Program-made: the position numbers and the translations under genes
In this document: positions 9,431-17,328 of the stretch, piece by piece
Layout of the letters: each line of letters starts with the position of its first letter
How positions within the stretch are numbered: position 1 is the stretch's first letter
The notes under the pieces: model-generated
The model's database searches: none
What the model saw: only the letters and a program-made list of their open reading frames with translations
Told to the model about the DNA's origin: nothing
DNA from: Herminiimonas sp.
GTDB lineage: Bacteria; Pseudomonadota; Gammaproteobacteria; Burkholderiales; Burkholderiaceae_D
Direction of reading: 5' to 3'
NCBI GenBank assembly: GCA_028292665.1
Contig: JAQGLW010000181.1
Coordinates: 1 to 38,253 of the forward strand
Length of the DNA stretch: 38,253 nucleotides

Positions 9431-10798
9431 CAAGCAGTGACGATGACCGGCAACGCGACCTTGATTGCTTATGACAACGGGCCGATATTAAGCACCGATC
9501 CCTGGATGGGCGACGAAGATCCCGCCTATTTCGGCAGCTGGATTCTAAGCTGCAAAATTCCCGCCGCGCTGAAACAGGACATTAAAAACTCGAAATATAT
9601 ATGGTTCTCCCACGGCCATCCGGATCACCTGAATCCGATAAGCATCAACCGATATCCGGGAAAGAAAATATTACTGCCTGATCACGTCAACGGCCGCATT
9701 CGCAACGGATTGACCGATGAAGGGTTTGACGTGGACATTCTTCCGGACAGGAAATGGGTGAGCCTGTCCGAAAATATCAGGGTGCAATGCATCACGACCG
9801 TGATTCAGGATGCGATCCTGCTGGTCGATGTATGCGGCGTGCTCTTCATCGACCTTAACGATGCGGGAACAAAAAACTGTTCCAGATATTTGCGTGAAAT
9901 CGTGAAAGGCTACAAGAAATCCTATGTGATGTCGCTGAGCGGGTACGGCGACGCCGACATGATCAATTTTTACGATGAGAGCGGAAACTTTGTCGTGCCG
10001 CCTGCCGAAAACAACAAGGAAGTCGGAATCCAGCTGGAAACCATGGCCAAGGCGCTGTGCGCAACCGGCGTGATTCCTTTCAGCTCCTTCCATCAGTATC
10101 AGAGAAAAGATTCAATGTGGGCGCAGAAATACGTAACGCCCAATACCGCATACAAGGTCGGGTTGTCGGATCAGATCGAATATGTCGAACCGTTCAGCAC
10201 GATCGATTGCAGAAATCTCGAGGTGGTTACCCCGGAGATCGAGCAGGTCATCGCCGATCCGGTGGAGCCGTCCGTCTTCGGCGATGACTGGTCGGACATT
10301 CTCGATAAAGAGGATTTGCTCAAGATAAAGGATTATTTCTGGAGGAAAGAGCGGATCCGGAATTATTTCAGATTCATCAATTTCCGCGTTGGCGGAATCG
10401 ACAATATCGTTGCGCTGAGCGGGAAAAAAGACAGAGGCATAACGTTCGAAGTTCCGCGCGGCAGTTTGATGACGGCGATCGATTACCGGATTTTCGACGA
10501 TTTGTTGATCGGAAATTTCATGAAGACCACGCTCCACAACCTGACAAGCCTGTACGAGGGCGTCGGCAATTTCAACTTCAACGTTGCAAAATACGGCGAC
10601 AACGGTCTGGCGGAAAGCGAACAAGCCATCAGGGCTTACGTCAGGGAATATCGCCGTCGATGCGGCAGGGATTTTCTCTTCGACCTTTTCCTGGATAAAT
10701 CCAAAATCCTCTTTTCCAGATTCGTCAGCCGCGACAGCAGAACATATAAATCCGCCCGCACTGTTTATCGTCAAACCATGCGCGGCTTTCTCGAGTGA
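9428..10798 (+). CDS. MBL-fold protein resembling the metal domain of CMP-Neu5Ac hydroxylase
   Basis: 456-residue protein. N-terminal region shows STDPWMGDEDPAYFGSW (22-38) and SHGHPDHLNP (61-70), the HxHxDH metal motif in the form seen in CMP-N-acetylneuraminate hydroxylase (CMAH)/UlaG-like proteins. The C-terminal part includes FEVPRGSLMTAIDYRIFDDL. There is no N-terminal Rieske iron-sulfur domain, which true CMAH enzymes need, so hydroxylation by this protein alone is unlikely. The gene is visibly more AT-rich than its neighbours (many AAA, ATA, TTT codons), suggesting transfer. It stands alone: the gene to the left is divergent and the gene to the right is convergent. Its function is not known; sugar-nucleotide or surface-glycan processing is a guess. 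Confidence 0.78.
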   Translation: MQAVTMTGNATLIAYDNGPILSTDPWMGDEDPAYFGSWILSCKIPAALKQDIKNSKYIWFSHGHPDHLNPISINRYPGKKILLPDHVNGRIRNGLTDEGFDVDILPDRKWVSLSENIRVQCITTVIQDAILLVDVCGVLFIDLNDAGTKNCSRYLREIVKGYKKSYVMSLSGYGDADMINFYDESGNFVVPPAENNKEVGIQLETMAKALCATGVIPFSSFHQYQRKDSMWAQKYVTPNTAYKVGLSDQIEYVEPFSTIDCRNLEVVTPEIEQVIADPVEPSVFGDDWSDILDKEDLLKIKDYFWRKERIRNYFRFINFRVGGIDNIVALSGKKDRGITFEVPRGSLMTAIDYRIFDDLLIGNFMKTTLHNLTSLYEGVGNFNFNVAKYGDNGLAESEQAIRAYVREYRRRCGRDFLFDLFLDKSKILFSRFVSRDSRTYKSARTVYRQTMRGFLE

Positions 10799-10842
10799 CC
10801 GGACAGCGGTCCATGAACCGCCGTTCGTCTTGCTCCTGTCGC

Positions 10843-11805
10843 CTATCCGCTCAGGACCCCCTGCCGCACATGCGCCGCAGGCGTGCCGGCGTGCCGCATT
10901 TCCCATGCGGAGATGGCGATCGCGGTGTGCGTTTTTCGGTCGAACCATTGCACCCGAAGCATTGGCGCGCGTACCGCGATCAACGTGGCGATATGAAGAT
11001 CGCTTTCCACAAAATGCGTGGCGCCCAAGGCCAGCGCGGCTTCCGTCTTGTATCGGGCTACTTCTTCCGGTGAATTGCCGTATTGCCGGTCATCCCGGAA
11101 GTACATCGGAAGCAGCGGAAAATGCCGTGCCCACCAGCGGCGCGTCCGGCTCGCATCCACGATCGGGCGGGCACTGACAATTGCGGCATTCCTGAAATCG
11201 ATTGCCGGGATGCGGTCGAGCGGCGGCAGGTCATCGCGGCGAGCGAGCGCGTCTTGAAGGTCGGCCTCATACTCTTCGCGGGCAAGGTCGGGCACGAAGA
11301 TCCCATCGAGGTCCCATGCATAAAAAGACAAGTGCGCATCGTTCATCGGCAGATATTTGCCGTCGCCGCCAAGCGCGCGTGCACCGGGCGTGAAGACGCG
11401 GCGCTCCCACGGCACCACCCACTCCTGTGCGGGCGACGGCTCGGCCTCCACCGCAAAATCGACCCGCACCGGACGCACGGCGAAGATGGCGCAGGTAATC
11501 ACTTCGCATCCGCGCGCTTCGAGCCACACCTTGCAGGGCGCCATGGTGCGCCCGGTGCAACAGCTATCGTCCACCAGCAGCACGCGCTGTCCGGAAACGT
11601 CGCCCAGCATCGTCGGCGTGCCGCTGTCCCGGTCGAGCTGGATGAAGCGCATCGGCAATCCAAGTTCGTTGGCGAGGAAATGCGCCGGGAATAAACCGCC
11701 GCGCAAAATCGCAACCACCACCTCGCATTGCCGTTCGCGCAACGGCGCAACGAAACGCTCCAGCATGTTTTCGATATCGCGATAGCTGAAGAAAGTTCTG
11801 TTCAT
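10843..11805 (-). CDS. Phosphoribosyltransferase-HAD-like fusion protein
   Basis: 320 residues from an ATG with AACAGG upstream (an in-frame ATG at 11865 would add 20 residues but has no ribosome site). Residues 1-140 are a type I phosphoribosyltransferase: ILRGGLFPA, and the PRPP loop VLLVDDSCCTGRT (75-87). Residues 160-300 look like a HAD phosphatase: YAWDLDGIF (motif I, Asp165/Asp167), IVSARP (209-214), a lysine at RYKTEAAL (253) and FVESD (265-269). PRTase plus HAD suggests a nucleoside or nucleotide intermediate made and then dephosphorylated by one chain, but substrate is unknown. The gene has no operon partner. Domain calls are good; the role is not. Confidence 0.8.
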   Translation of the reverse strand: MNRTFFSYRDIENMLERFVAPLRERQCEVVVAILRGGLFPAHFLANELGLPMRFIQLDRDSGTPTMLGDVSGQRVLLVDDSCCTGRTMAPCKVWLEARGCEVITCAIFAVRPVRVDFAVEAEPSPAQEWVVPWERRVFTPGARALGGDGKYLPMNDAHLSFYAWDLDGIFVPDLAREEYEADLQDALARRDDLPPLDRIPAIDFRNAAIVSARPIVDASRTRRWWARHFPLLPMYFRDDRQYGNSPEEVARYKTEAALALGATHFVESDLHIATLIAVRAPMLRVQWFDRKTHTAIAISAWEMRHAGTPAAHVRQGVLSG

Positions 11806-12020
11806 GACCTGTTGATGCGATTGCCGGTTGCAGGAAAATCCATGCAGACTGAGTGGCAGGGGCATGAGGGAAGTTCCATCGGCGGAATCCGGAACTTTCC
11901 GGAATGACGGATTCGTCGCGTTGCGCCGGGCCGCCTCATTGTGTCAGACGTTCTCGATAGTCATCGGCTCGATGGCAATGGATCGATTCAGGAAGATTGC
12001 ATGGTGGGTGACGGTTGGTA

Positions 12021-12665
12021 TTACTCGATGATCGAATACGTCCGGGCGATCTCCTGCTCAAGCGCGTCGAAATGCCACCATTCGAGCGGGTGTTGAAAGA
12101 ATCCCGCGGATTCCATCGCATTCCGCAGCAACATGCGGTTTTTCAGATGAGCATCGGACAGATTGCCGTTTCGCCGATGGTAGCGTTCCAAAACCGGTTG
12201 CGACAAATCGTCGAACGTATCGTAGTCCGTTCCCATGTTGAGCTCTGCGCCTTCCTCATCGAGAATCGTGAGATCGACGGCAAACCCGAAATTGTGGATG
12301 GAACCCGGCACCGGCTTGGCGACATAACGTTCATGCGGCGTTCCTGCCACATATGCCCACAGCCTGTGCTGCACGGAGCGCGGCCGCGTCGCATCCAGGA
12401 TGGAGAATTTGTAACCGTCATGGGCGATGCCGAGCGCCTCGCGCGCCTTGCACAGCTGGTTCGCCGCCGACTTGCGCAGAAAAGCCCGATTGAAGACTCC
12501 ATACAAATTCCTGCGCATGAAATTATTCGTCGATGCGTAGCGCAGGTCGATCTCAATGCCGGCAATCCGGCGTAAATCGATGAAATCGGGATCCTCCGCC
12601 AGCTGCGCCAGTGACGCAGCCAAAACAAGGTTGTGCTCCTTTTCGCTATTGTTTGCGTCATTCAT
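12021..12665 (-). CDS. VanX/DdpX-like D-alanyl-D-alanine dipeptidase
   Basis: Zinc dipeptidase of peptidase family M15D, 214 residues. Zinc and catalytic residues are visible: SIHNFGFAVD (His124, Asp131) and EWWH (Glu195, His198); the arginine of DATRPRS (Arg94) matches the transition-state arginine of VanX. The ATG at 12665 has GGAAGG nine bases upstream; an upstream ATG would add 12 residues. No signal peptide, so it acts in the cytoplasm, as VanX and DdpX do. With no VanA/VanH ligase or dehydrogenase nearby, a role in recycling D-Ala-D-Ala from peptidoglycan is more likely than glycopeptide resistance. Confidence 0.88.
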   Translation of the reverse strand: MNDANNSEKEHNLVLAASLAQLAEDPDFIDLRRIAGIEIDLRYASTNNFMRRNLYGVFNRAFLRKSAANQLCKAREALGIAHDGYKFSILDATRPRSVQHRLWAYVAGTPHERYVAKPVPGSIHNFGFAVDLTILDEEGAELNMGTDYDTFDDLSQPVLERYHRRNGNLSDAHLKNRMLLRNAMESAGFFQHPLEWWHFDALEQEIARTYSIIE

Positions 12666-12913
12666 CGGACATTGCCTTCCTTGCAGATCACCTGGATGCA
12701 ATGAGTGGATTGCGCTAGATCAAAGTTCCATTAATGCAAGCGTCCGGATTCCCGGGCAGCGGCTTATCGGCCTGTTGCCTGCGCATCGGACAACCCCATA
12801 TCCGGCTTGCGAAGGATCAAGATGTTCGACTTGTGTTTGCCTAATATCACAGACAGCTTGCGGCATATGAGCAGGCAGCGAGCTTTTCGACGGAGACATC
12901 ACCGGCCCCGCAC

Positions 12914-13426
12914 ATGAACAAGGACCAGAAAACAGTCGCAATCGGCGCGGCGGGCGGGGTCATCGGCATGATTGCGCTGGTCGTATTGCTGTTTCAGCTG
13001 CTGCCGGCGCCTGCGGGAATGGAGTATGTCATTGCGCGTATTATTTTCACGCTGTGGATGAATGTGCTTGCGATACTTCCGCTTTTTGCCGGGACCGCCG
13101 CGGTGGCAAACGGCCGGTTCATGACGGATGCGATCGATCCGCTGCGGCATGCCGAAAACCGCGCAATCGAAATCGACAGCTGGTTCGTCGACAACACGCT
13201 GCAGCAAAACGTGATTTTTTTCGTCGGGACCATGGCGCTGTCGACGCTTCTGGATGCGGAGTCCGTAAAATTCATACTCGCGCTCACGATCGCGTTCATT
13301 CTCGCCCGCATCGTGTTCTGGATCGGGTTCCGGATAAACCCTCTATACCGCGCGCCGGGCATGGCCGCCACGGCGTACCTGAATCTCGGCACTCTTCTTT
13401 CGGTGCTGTATTGCCTGGTCTTTTAA
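12914..13426 (+). CDS. MAPEG-family membrane protein
   Basis: 170-residue integral membrane protein with about four hydrophobic segments (roughly 8-32, 40-65, 98-118, 120-140 and a last one at 150-170). The C-terminal half has the MAPEG-like pattern ARIVFWIGFRINPLYRAPGMAAT, close to prokaryotic members of the glutathione-transferase-related MAPEG family. Bacterial members are poorly characterised; some conjugate glutathione. The segment between hydrophobic parts 2 and 3 (about 70-95) is polar and includes DPLRHAENRAIEIDSWFVDN. Ribosome site is weak. It converges on the LysR gene with an 11-base gap. Confidence 0.78.
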   Translation: MNKDQKTVAIGAAGGVIGMIALVVLLFQLLPAPAGMEYVIARIIFTLWMNVLAILPLFAGTAAVANGRFMTDAIDPLRHAENRAIEIDSWFVDNTLQQNVIFFVGTMALSTLLDAESVKFILALTIAFILARIVFWIGFRINPLYRAPGMAATAYLNLGTLLSVLYCLVF

Positions 13427-13437
13427 GGTTTTGAAAA

Positions 13438-14331
13438 TCAGGCCTTGAACAATTGCGCGATGATCCGGCGCAGCCATTTGTTTGCCGGGTCCGCATGGAA
13501 CCGTTCATGCCAGTGCTGCTTGACTGAAAAATTGGGAAGCCTGATCGGCGACGCCAGGATCCTGATCTTTTCCTGGTTCGCCATTGCCGTGCCGAAGCGC
13601 TCGGGCACCGTGACCAGGAAATCCGTTTGCGCGACGATGCGCGCGACGCCTAGAAAGCTGGGCACGCGGACAACGATTTTCCGGTCGATGCCTTCGTTGG
13701 CCATGATCTTGTCGACGATCGAGTGGCCGGTTCCGGAACTTTTCACCAGTACATGGCCTTCCTGCAGAAATGCCTTGCGCGTCAAGGTCGCGCCGATGCG
13801 CGGATGATCGACGGCGGCCAGGCACACGAAGTTCTGGTCGAACAGTTTTTGCTGATAGAAACCGGCTTCCAGATGCGGCATGAAGCCGACGGCCAGATCG
13901 ACTTCGCCATCCTGCAGATGATTCGGCGTGTCGGTCGAAATCTTGATGACGTCGATACGGATGGTCGGCGCGTGCCGCTTCAGGTAATTCAGCAGCTTCG
14001 GCAGCAGGACGATTTCGCTGATGTCGGTCATGCATACCTTGAATTCCCGTTCGCCTTCCTTCGGATCGAACACCACCCGATGACGGAGCGCACTATGCAG
14101 GGCGGCGGTCGCGGCCCGGACGTCGTCGATGACGTTTTGCGCATGCGGGGTCGGCTCCATCCCTCCGGTCGTCCGGCTGAACAGGATGTCGCCGAAATGC
14201 TTGCGCAGCTTGTTCAGGCCGATGCTCACGGTCGGCTGCGCAAGGCCCAGGTTTTCCGCCGCGCGCGTGACGCTGCCGGTCTTGTAGATTTCGTCGAAGA
14301 TCATCAATAACTGCAAATCGAACCTAGTCAT
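13438..14331 (-). CDS. LysR-type regulator of the gentisate operon
   Basis: 297-residue LysR-family transcription factor. N-terminal winged helix-turn-helix: TGSVTRAAENLGLAQPTVSI (about 17-36), followed by the linker helix and the effector domain with FKVCMTDISEIVLLPKLL and SSGTGHSIVDKI. The start chosen is the ATG with GGAGG six bases upstream; ten more codons are open upstream. It is divergent from gentisate dioxygenase, the standard layout for a LysR activator of an aromatic operon, so its inducer is probably 3-hydroxybenzoate, gentisate or a ring-cleavage product. The family resembles NahR/LinR-like members by the N-terminus FDLQLLMIFDEIYKTGS. Confidence 0.9.
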   Translation of the reverse strand: MTRFDLQLLMIFDEIYKTGSVTRAAENLGLAQPTVSIGLNKLRKHFGDILFSRTTGGMEPTPHAQNVIDDVRAATAALHSALRHRVVFDPKEGEREFKVCMTDISEIVLLPKLLNYLKRHAPTIRIDVIKISTDTPNHLQDGEVDLAVGFMPHLEAGFYQQKLFDQNFVCLAAVDHPRIGATLTRKAFLQEGHVLVKSSGTGHSIVDKIMANEGIDRKIVVRVPSFLGVARIVAQTDFLVTVPERFGTAMANQEKIRILASPIRLPNFSVKQHWHERFHADPANKWLRRIIAQLFKA

Positions 14332-14347
14332 GCCGCACCTCCGCATT

Positions 14348-14362
14348 ATTGCGAAACGCAAT
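14348..14362. promoter_or_regulatory. Candidate LysR box
   Basis: Perfect dyad ATTGCGAAACGCAAT, which contains the T-N11-A pattern of LysR sites. It lies in the 189-base divergent gap, just upstream of the LysR ribosome site, where an autoregulatory site is expected. An AT-rich stretch with TAATAT (14391-14396) follows on the gtdA side and lacks a good -35, consistent with an activated promoter. Confidence 0.55.
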
Positions 14363-14520
14363 GTAAAGTATTCTATTTTATCTGTATACGTAATATGTTT
14401 AATTTGACAGGATAGGGACGGTTACGCTTGGAGGCCTCCTTCGCTGCCCGGGATGAACGGCCGGCCTGAATTGAATTTCGTTATTTATTCTGGCGTACTT
14501 GCCTGGATCAAGGAAATGTA

Positions 14521-15570
14521 ATGCAGCAACAATATGGTCAGGAACGGCAAAAGCTTTACGACGATATTCGTCCGCAGCATTTGACGCCGCTGTGGGAAGT
14601 GCTGCATGCACTGGTGCCGCCGCAGCCGATGACGCCTTGCGTCCCCGCGTTCTGGCGTTATCGCGACATCCGTCCATATCTGATGGCGGCGGGCAAGCTC
14701 ATTACCGCGGAAGAGGCGGTGCGCCGCGTGCTCATCCTGGAGAATCCCGCGCTGCCCGGCCGCTCCGCCATTACGCAGTCGCTGTATGCGGGATTGCAGC
14801 TTATTCTTCCGGGCGAAGTTGCGCCGTCGCATCGGCATGTGCAATCGGCGCTGCGCTTCGTCATCGACGGCAAGGGCGCTTACACGACGGTCGCCGGCGA
14901 GCGGACCACCATGCATCCGGGCGACTTCATCATTACGCCGTCGTGGACATGGCATGACCATGGCAACGAGGGAATCGACGGCGTCAGCGAACCGGTCGTC
15001 TGGCTCGACGGGCTGGATATTCCGATGGTGCGTTTCTTCGATGCCGGATTCGCCGAAAACGACGCGGTCGGAAAGTCGCAGCCGGTATCGCGTCCCGAAG
15101 GCAGCAGCCATGCGCGCTTCGGCGCCAACATGGCGCCTGTGCGGCACGACAGAAAGGGACTCGCCTCGCCGATCTTCAGCTATCCGTACAGCCGCACGCG
15201 CGAGGCATTGCATACGCTGGCGCGCGAGCAGGATATCGATGCGTGGGAAGGCGTCAAACTGAAATACATCAATCCGGCTACCGGAGGATGGGCGATTCCG
15301 ACGCTGGCGACGTTCATGCAATTCCTGCCGAAGGGATTTGCCGGCAAGCGCTCCCGCAGCACCGACGGCACCGTATACTGTGTAACGGAAGGAGCCGGCA
15401 TTGCTCATGTCGGCAACGAGCGCTTCAGCTTCGGCCCGCAGGATATCTTCGTCGTGCCGTCCTGGGCGCCGTTGTCGTTCGAAGCGCATCAGGATGTGGT
15501 CATGTTCAGTTATTCCGACCGGCCGGTGCATGAAGCGCTCGGCATTCTGCGCGAAGAATTTCTCGATTGA
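14521..15570 (+). CDS. gtdA: Gentisate 1,2-dioxygenase
   Basis: Fe(II) bicupin dioxygenase that opens gentisate (2,5-dihydroxybenzoate) to maleylpyruvate. 349 residues, the normal length. Metal-site and family motifs: [16 protein letters not shown] (His104, His106), [20 protein letters not shown] (131-150, with His145/His147), [12 protein letters not shown], and a second cupin near the C-terminus ([19 protein letters not shown]). The ATG follows AAGGAAATGTA. First gene of the operon facing away from the LysR gene. Also named nagI or sdgD in other bacteria. Confidence 0.95.
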   Translation: MQQQYGQERQKLYDDIRPQHLTPLWEVLHALVPPQPMTPCVPAFWRYRDIRPYLMAAGKLITAEEAVRRVLILENPALPGRSAITQSLYAGLQLILPGEVAPSHRHVQSALRFVIDGKGAYTTVAGERTTMHPGDFIITPSWTWHDHGNEGIDGVSEPVVWLDGLDIPMVRFFDAGFAENDAVGKSQPVSRPEGSSHARFGANMAPVRHDRKGLASPIFSYPYSRTREALHTLAREQDIDAWEGVKLKYINPATGGWAIPTLATFMQFLPKGFAGKRSRSTDGTVYCVTEGAGIAHVGNERFSFGPQDIFVVPSWAPLSFEAHQDVVMFSYSDRPVHEALGILREEFLD

Positions 15571-15627
15571 AAACAAACCGATGCATCGAAACCGATCCAC
15601 CTTTTAATCTTCCGAATCCAATCTGCC

Positions 15628-16338
15628 ATGACAACCAATTTCGCATTTCCTCCTCATTCCATCGTCGGCCTGCCGATCGTCGGTTCGTCCGCGCAGTTCC
15701 CGGTGCGCCGGATCTATTGCGTGGGCCGCAATTACGCAGCGCATGCGCGCGAGATGGGATTCGATCCCGACCGCGAGCCGCCGTTTTTCTTTTGCAAGCC
15801 GAATGACGATGCATCGGTCGTCCCGGTTTCCGCAGGCGCGACGGTCGCGCTGCCGTTTCCATCATTGACCGAAAATTATCATCACGAAATCGAACTTGTG
15901 GTCGCCATCGGCAAAGGCGGCAGCAACATCCCGGTTGAAGACGCGCCGGCCCACGTCTTCGGTTACGGCGTCGGTCTCGACATGACGCGCCGCGACCTGC
16001 AGATCCGCATGCGCGAGCAGGGCCGGCCCTGGGAAATCGGCAAGGCGTTCGACTATTCGGCGCCGGTCGGACCGATCTCTCCGGCGAGCATGACCGGCAA
16101 CCTGAGCCGCGGTTCGATCACGCTGGAAGTCGACGGCGCAGTCAGGCAAACCAGCGACCTGACCCACTTGATCTGGTCGGTTGCGGAAACCATCGCGAAT
16201 CTGTCGACCTTGTTCGCATTGCGGCCGGGCGACCTGATTTTCACCGGAACGCCGGAAGGCGTCGGCGCGGTGAAGCCGGGACAAACGCTGACCGGGCGCA
16301 TCGACGGACTCGAGACCTTGCGCGTCAAGCTCGTCTGA
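15628..16338 (+). CDS. nagK: Fumarylpyruvate hydrolase
   Basis: FAH-superfamily enzyme that splits fumarylpyruvate to fumarate and pyruvate, the last step of the gentisate route. 236 residues. Metal site: HHEIELVVAIG (Glu87, Glu89) and GYGVGLDMTRRD (Asp118); also VGRNYAAHA, FDYSAPVGPI and FTGTPEGVGAVKPG. The gap to gtdA is 57 bases and to the next gene 49 bases, so it is co-transcribed. Without the neighbours it could be called only FAH-family; the context makes the specific call. Confidence 0.93.
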   Translation: MTTNFAFPPHSIVGLPIVGSSAQFPVRRIYCVGRNYAAHAREMGFDPDREPPFFFCKPNDDASVVPVSAGATVALPFPSLTENYHHEIELVVAIGKGGSNIPVEDAPAHVFGYGVGLDMTRRDLQIRMREQGRPWEIGKAFDYSAPVGPISPASMTGNLSRGSITLEVDGAVRQTSDLTHLIWSVAETIANLSTLFALRPGDLIFTGTPEGVGAVKPGQTLTGRIDGLETLRVKLV

Positions 16339-16387
16339 ACGGCATTCCCCGAAAATCCGCATCGGCCTTTTACAGAAGAGCGACCTC

Positions 16388-17032
16388 ATGAAGCTGTATA
16401 CGTTTTCGCGCAGTTCGGCATCCTTCCGCGTACGCATCGCGCTTAACCTGAAGGGCTTGTCTTGCGAATCGGTGCCGATTCACTTGACCAGGGGCGGCGG
16501 CGAGCAGCATTCCGCCGCCTTCCGAAGCGTGAATCCGCAAGCGCTGGTCCCTGTGCTGGAAGATGCGGGACACATGCTGTATCAGTCGCTGGCGATCATC
16601 GAGTACCTGGAAGAAACGCATCCCGCTCCGGCGCTGTTGCCTGCGGCGCCGGCCGATCGGGCGCGCGTGCGCGCGCTGGCGCTGTCGATCGCCTGTGAAA
16701 TCCATCCGCTGAACAACCTCCGGGTGCTCGGCTACCTGACCAAGACGCTGAACGTCGATGACGACCAGAAGAAAGCCTGGTACCGGCACTGGGTCGAACA
16801 GGGCCTCGCGCAAATGGAGGAGCAGCTGTCCGCCGATCAGGCTACCGGGCGGTTCTGCCACGGCGATGCGCCGACGCTTGCCGACTGCTGCCTGGTACCG
16901 CAGATTTTCAATGCAAAGCGGTTCGACTGCAACCTGACGCACGTTCCCACCGTGATGCGCATCTTCGATGCCTGCATGGCCGTCGATGCATTCGAAACGG
17001 CAAGTCCCGAGCATCATCCCGAACCGGCCTAG
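16388..17032 (+). CDS. nagL: Maleylpyruvate isomerase, zeta-class GST
   Basis: Glutathione-dependent cis-trans isomerase converting maleylpyruvate to fumarylpyruvate. 214 residues with the zeta GST signature SSASFRVRIALN near the N-terminus (9-20), the glutathione-binding stretch NPQALVPVLED, YQSLAIIEYLEE, and GDAPTLADCCLVPQIFNA in the C-terminal domain. Sequence does not separate it from maleylacetoacetate isomerase; the gentisate cluster does. It is preceded by a GAAGAGCGACC ribosome region. Confidence 0.92.
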   Translation: MKLYTFSRSSASFRVRIALNLKGLSCESVPIHLTRGGGEQHSAAFRSVNPQALVPVLEDAGHMLYQSLAIIEYLEETHPAPALLPAAPADRARVRALALSIACEIHPLNNLRVLGYLTKTLNVDDDQKKAWYRHWVEQGLAQMEEQLSADQATGRFCHGDAPTLADCCLVPQIFNAKRFDCNLTHVPTVMRIFDACMAVDAFETASPEHHPEPA

Positions 17033-17116
17033 TTGCGCAAGCGGATTGCATACCGGCGCCGGGCAAAGAACCATGGCATCGCAGAATGAATAATAAATAA
17101 AAGGAGACGGAACACA

Positions 17117-17311
17117 ATGAAAACGTTTCTCAAATCGCTGCAGGCAATCGCGGCGTTCGCACTGATCCCATTGTCGGCGCAGGCGCAGCAAACGATCAGG
17201 ATCGGCCTGATCCTGATCGTTTGCGGATTACGGCAGCCAGATCAATAACGGCATCAAGCTGTATATCGCGCGCAATGGAAATATTCCGGTTGATTCGACG
17301 GGAACGGGAAC
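17117..17311 (+). pseudogene. Decayed ABC substrate-binding protein (LivK-like) fragment
   Basis: An excellent ribosome site (AAGGAGACGG) and ATG open a frame encoding a signal peptide (MKTFLKSLQ, hydrophobic run, LSAQAQQ) and IRIGLIL, the start of a branched-chain amino-acid-type periplasmic binding protein. The frame then hits a stop at 17248. In the next forward frame, from 17217, the expected continuation is readable: SFADYGSQINNGIKLYIA. So a small out-of-frame deletion lies at about 17215, and the remaining roughly 300 codons are gone. The remnant runs up to the hydroxylase gene. It implies that an uptake component for an aromatic acid was once in this operon. Confidence 0.75.
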
Positions 17312-17328
17312 ACACCGAAGGAACATCG

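Noticed and set aside
12021-12665. Vancomycin resistance cluster suggested by the VanX-like gene
   Set aside because: No VanA-type ligase, VanH-type dehydrogenase or two-component system nearby; peptidoglycan recycling is the simpler explanation.
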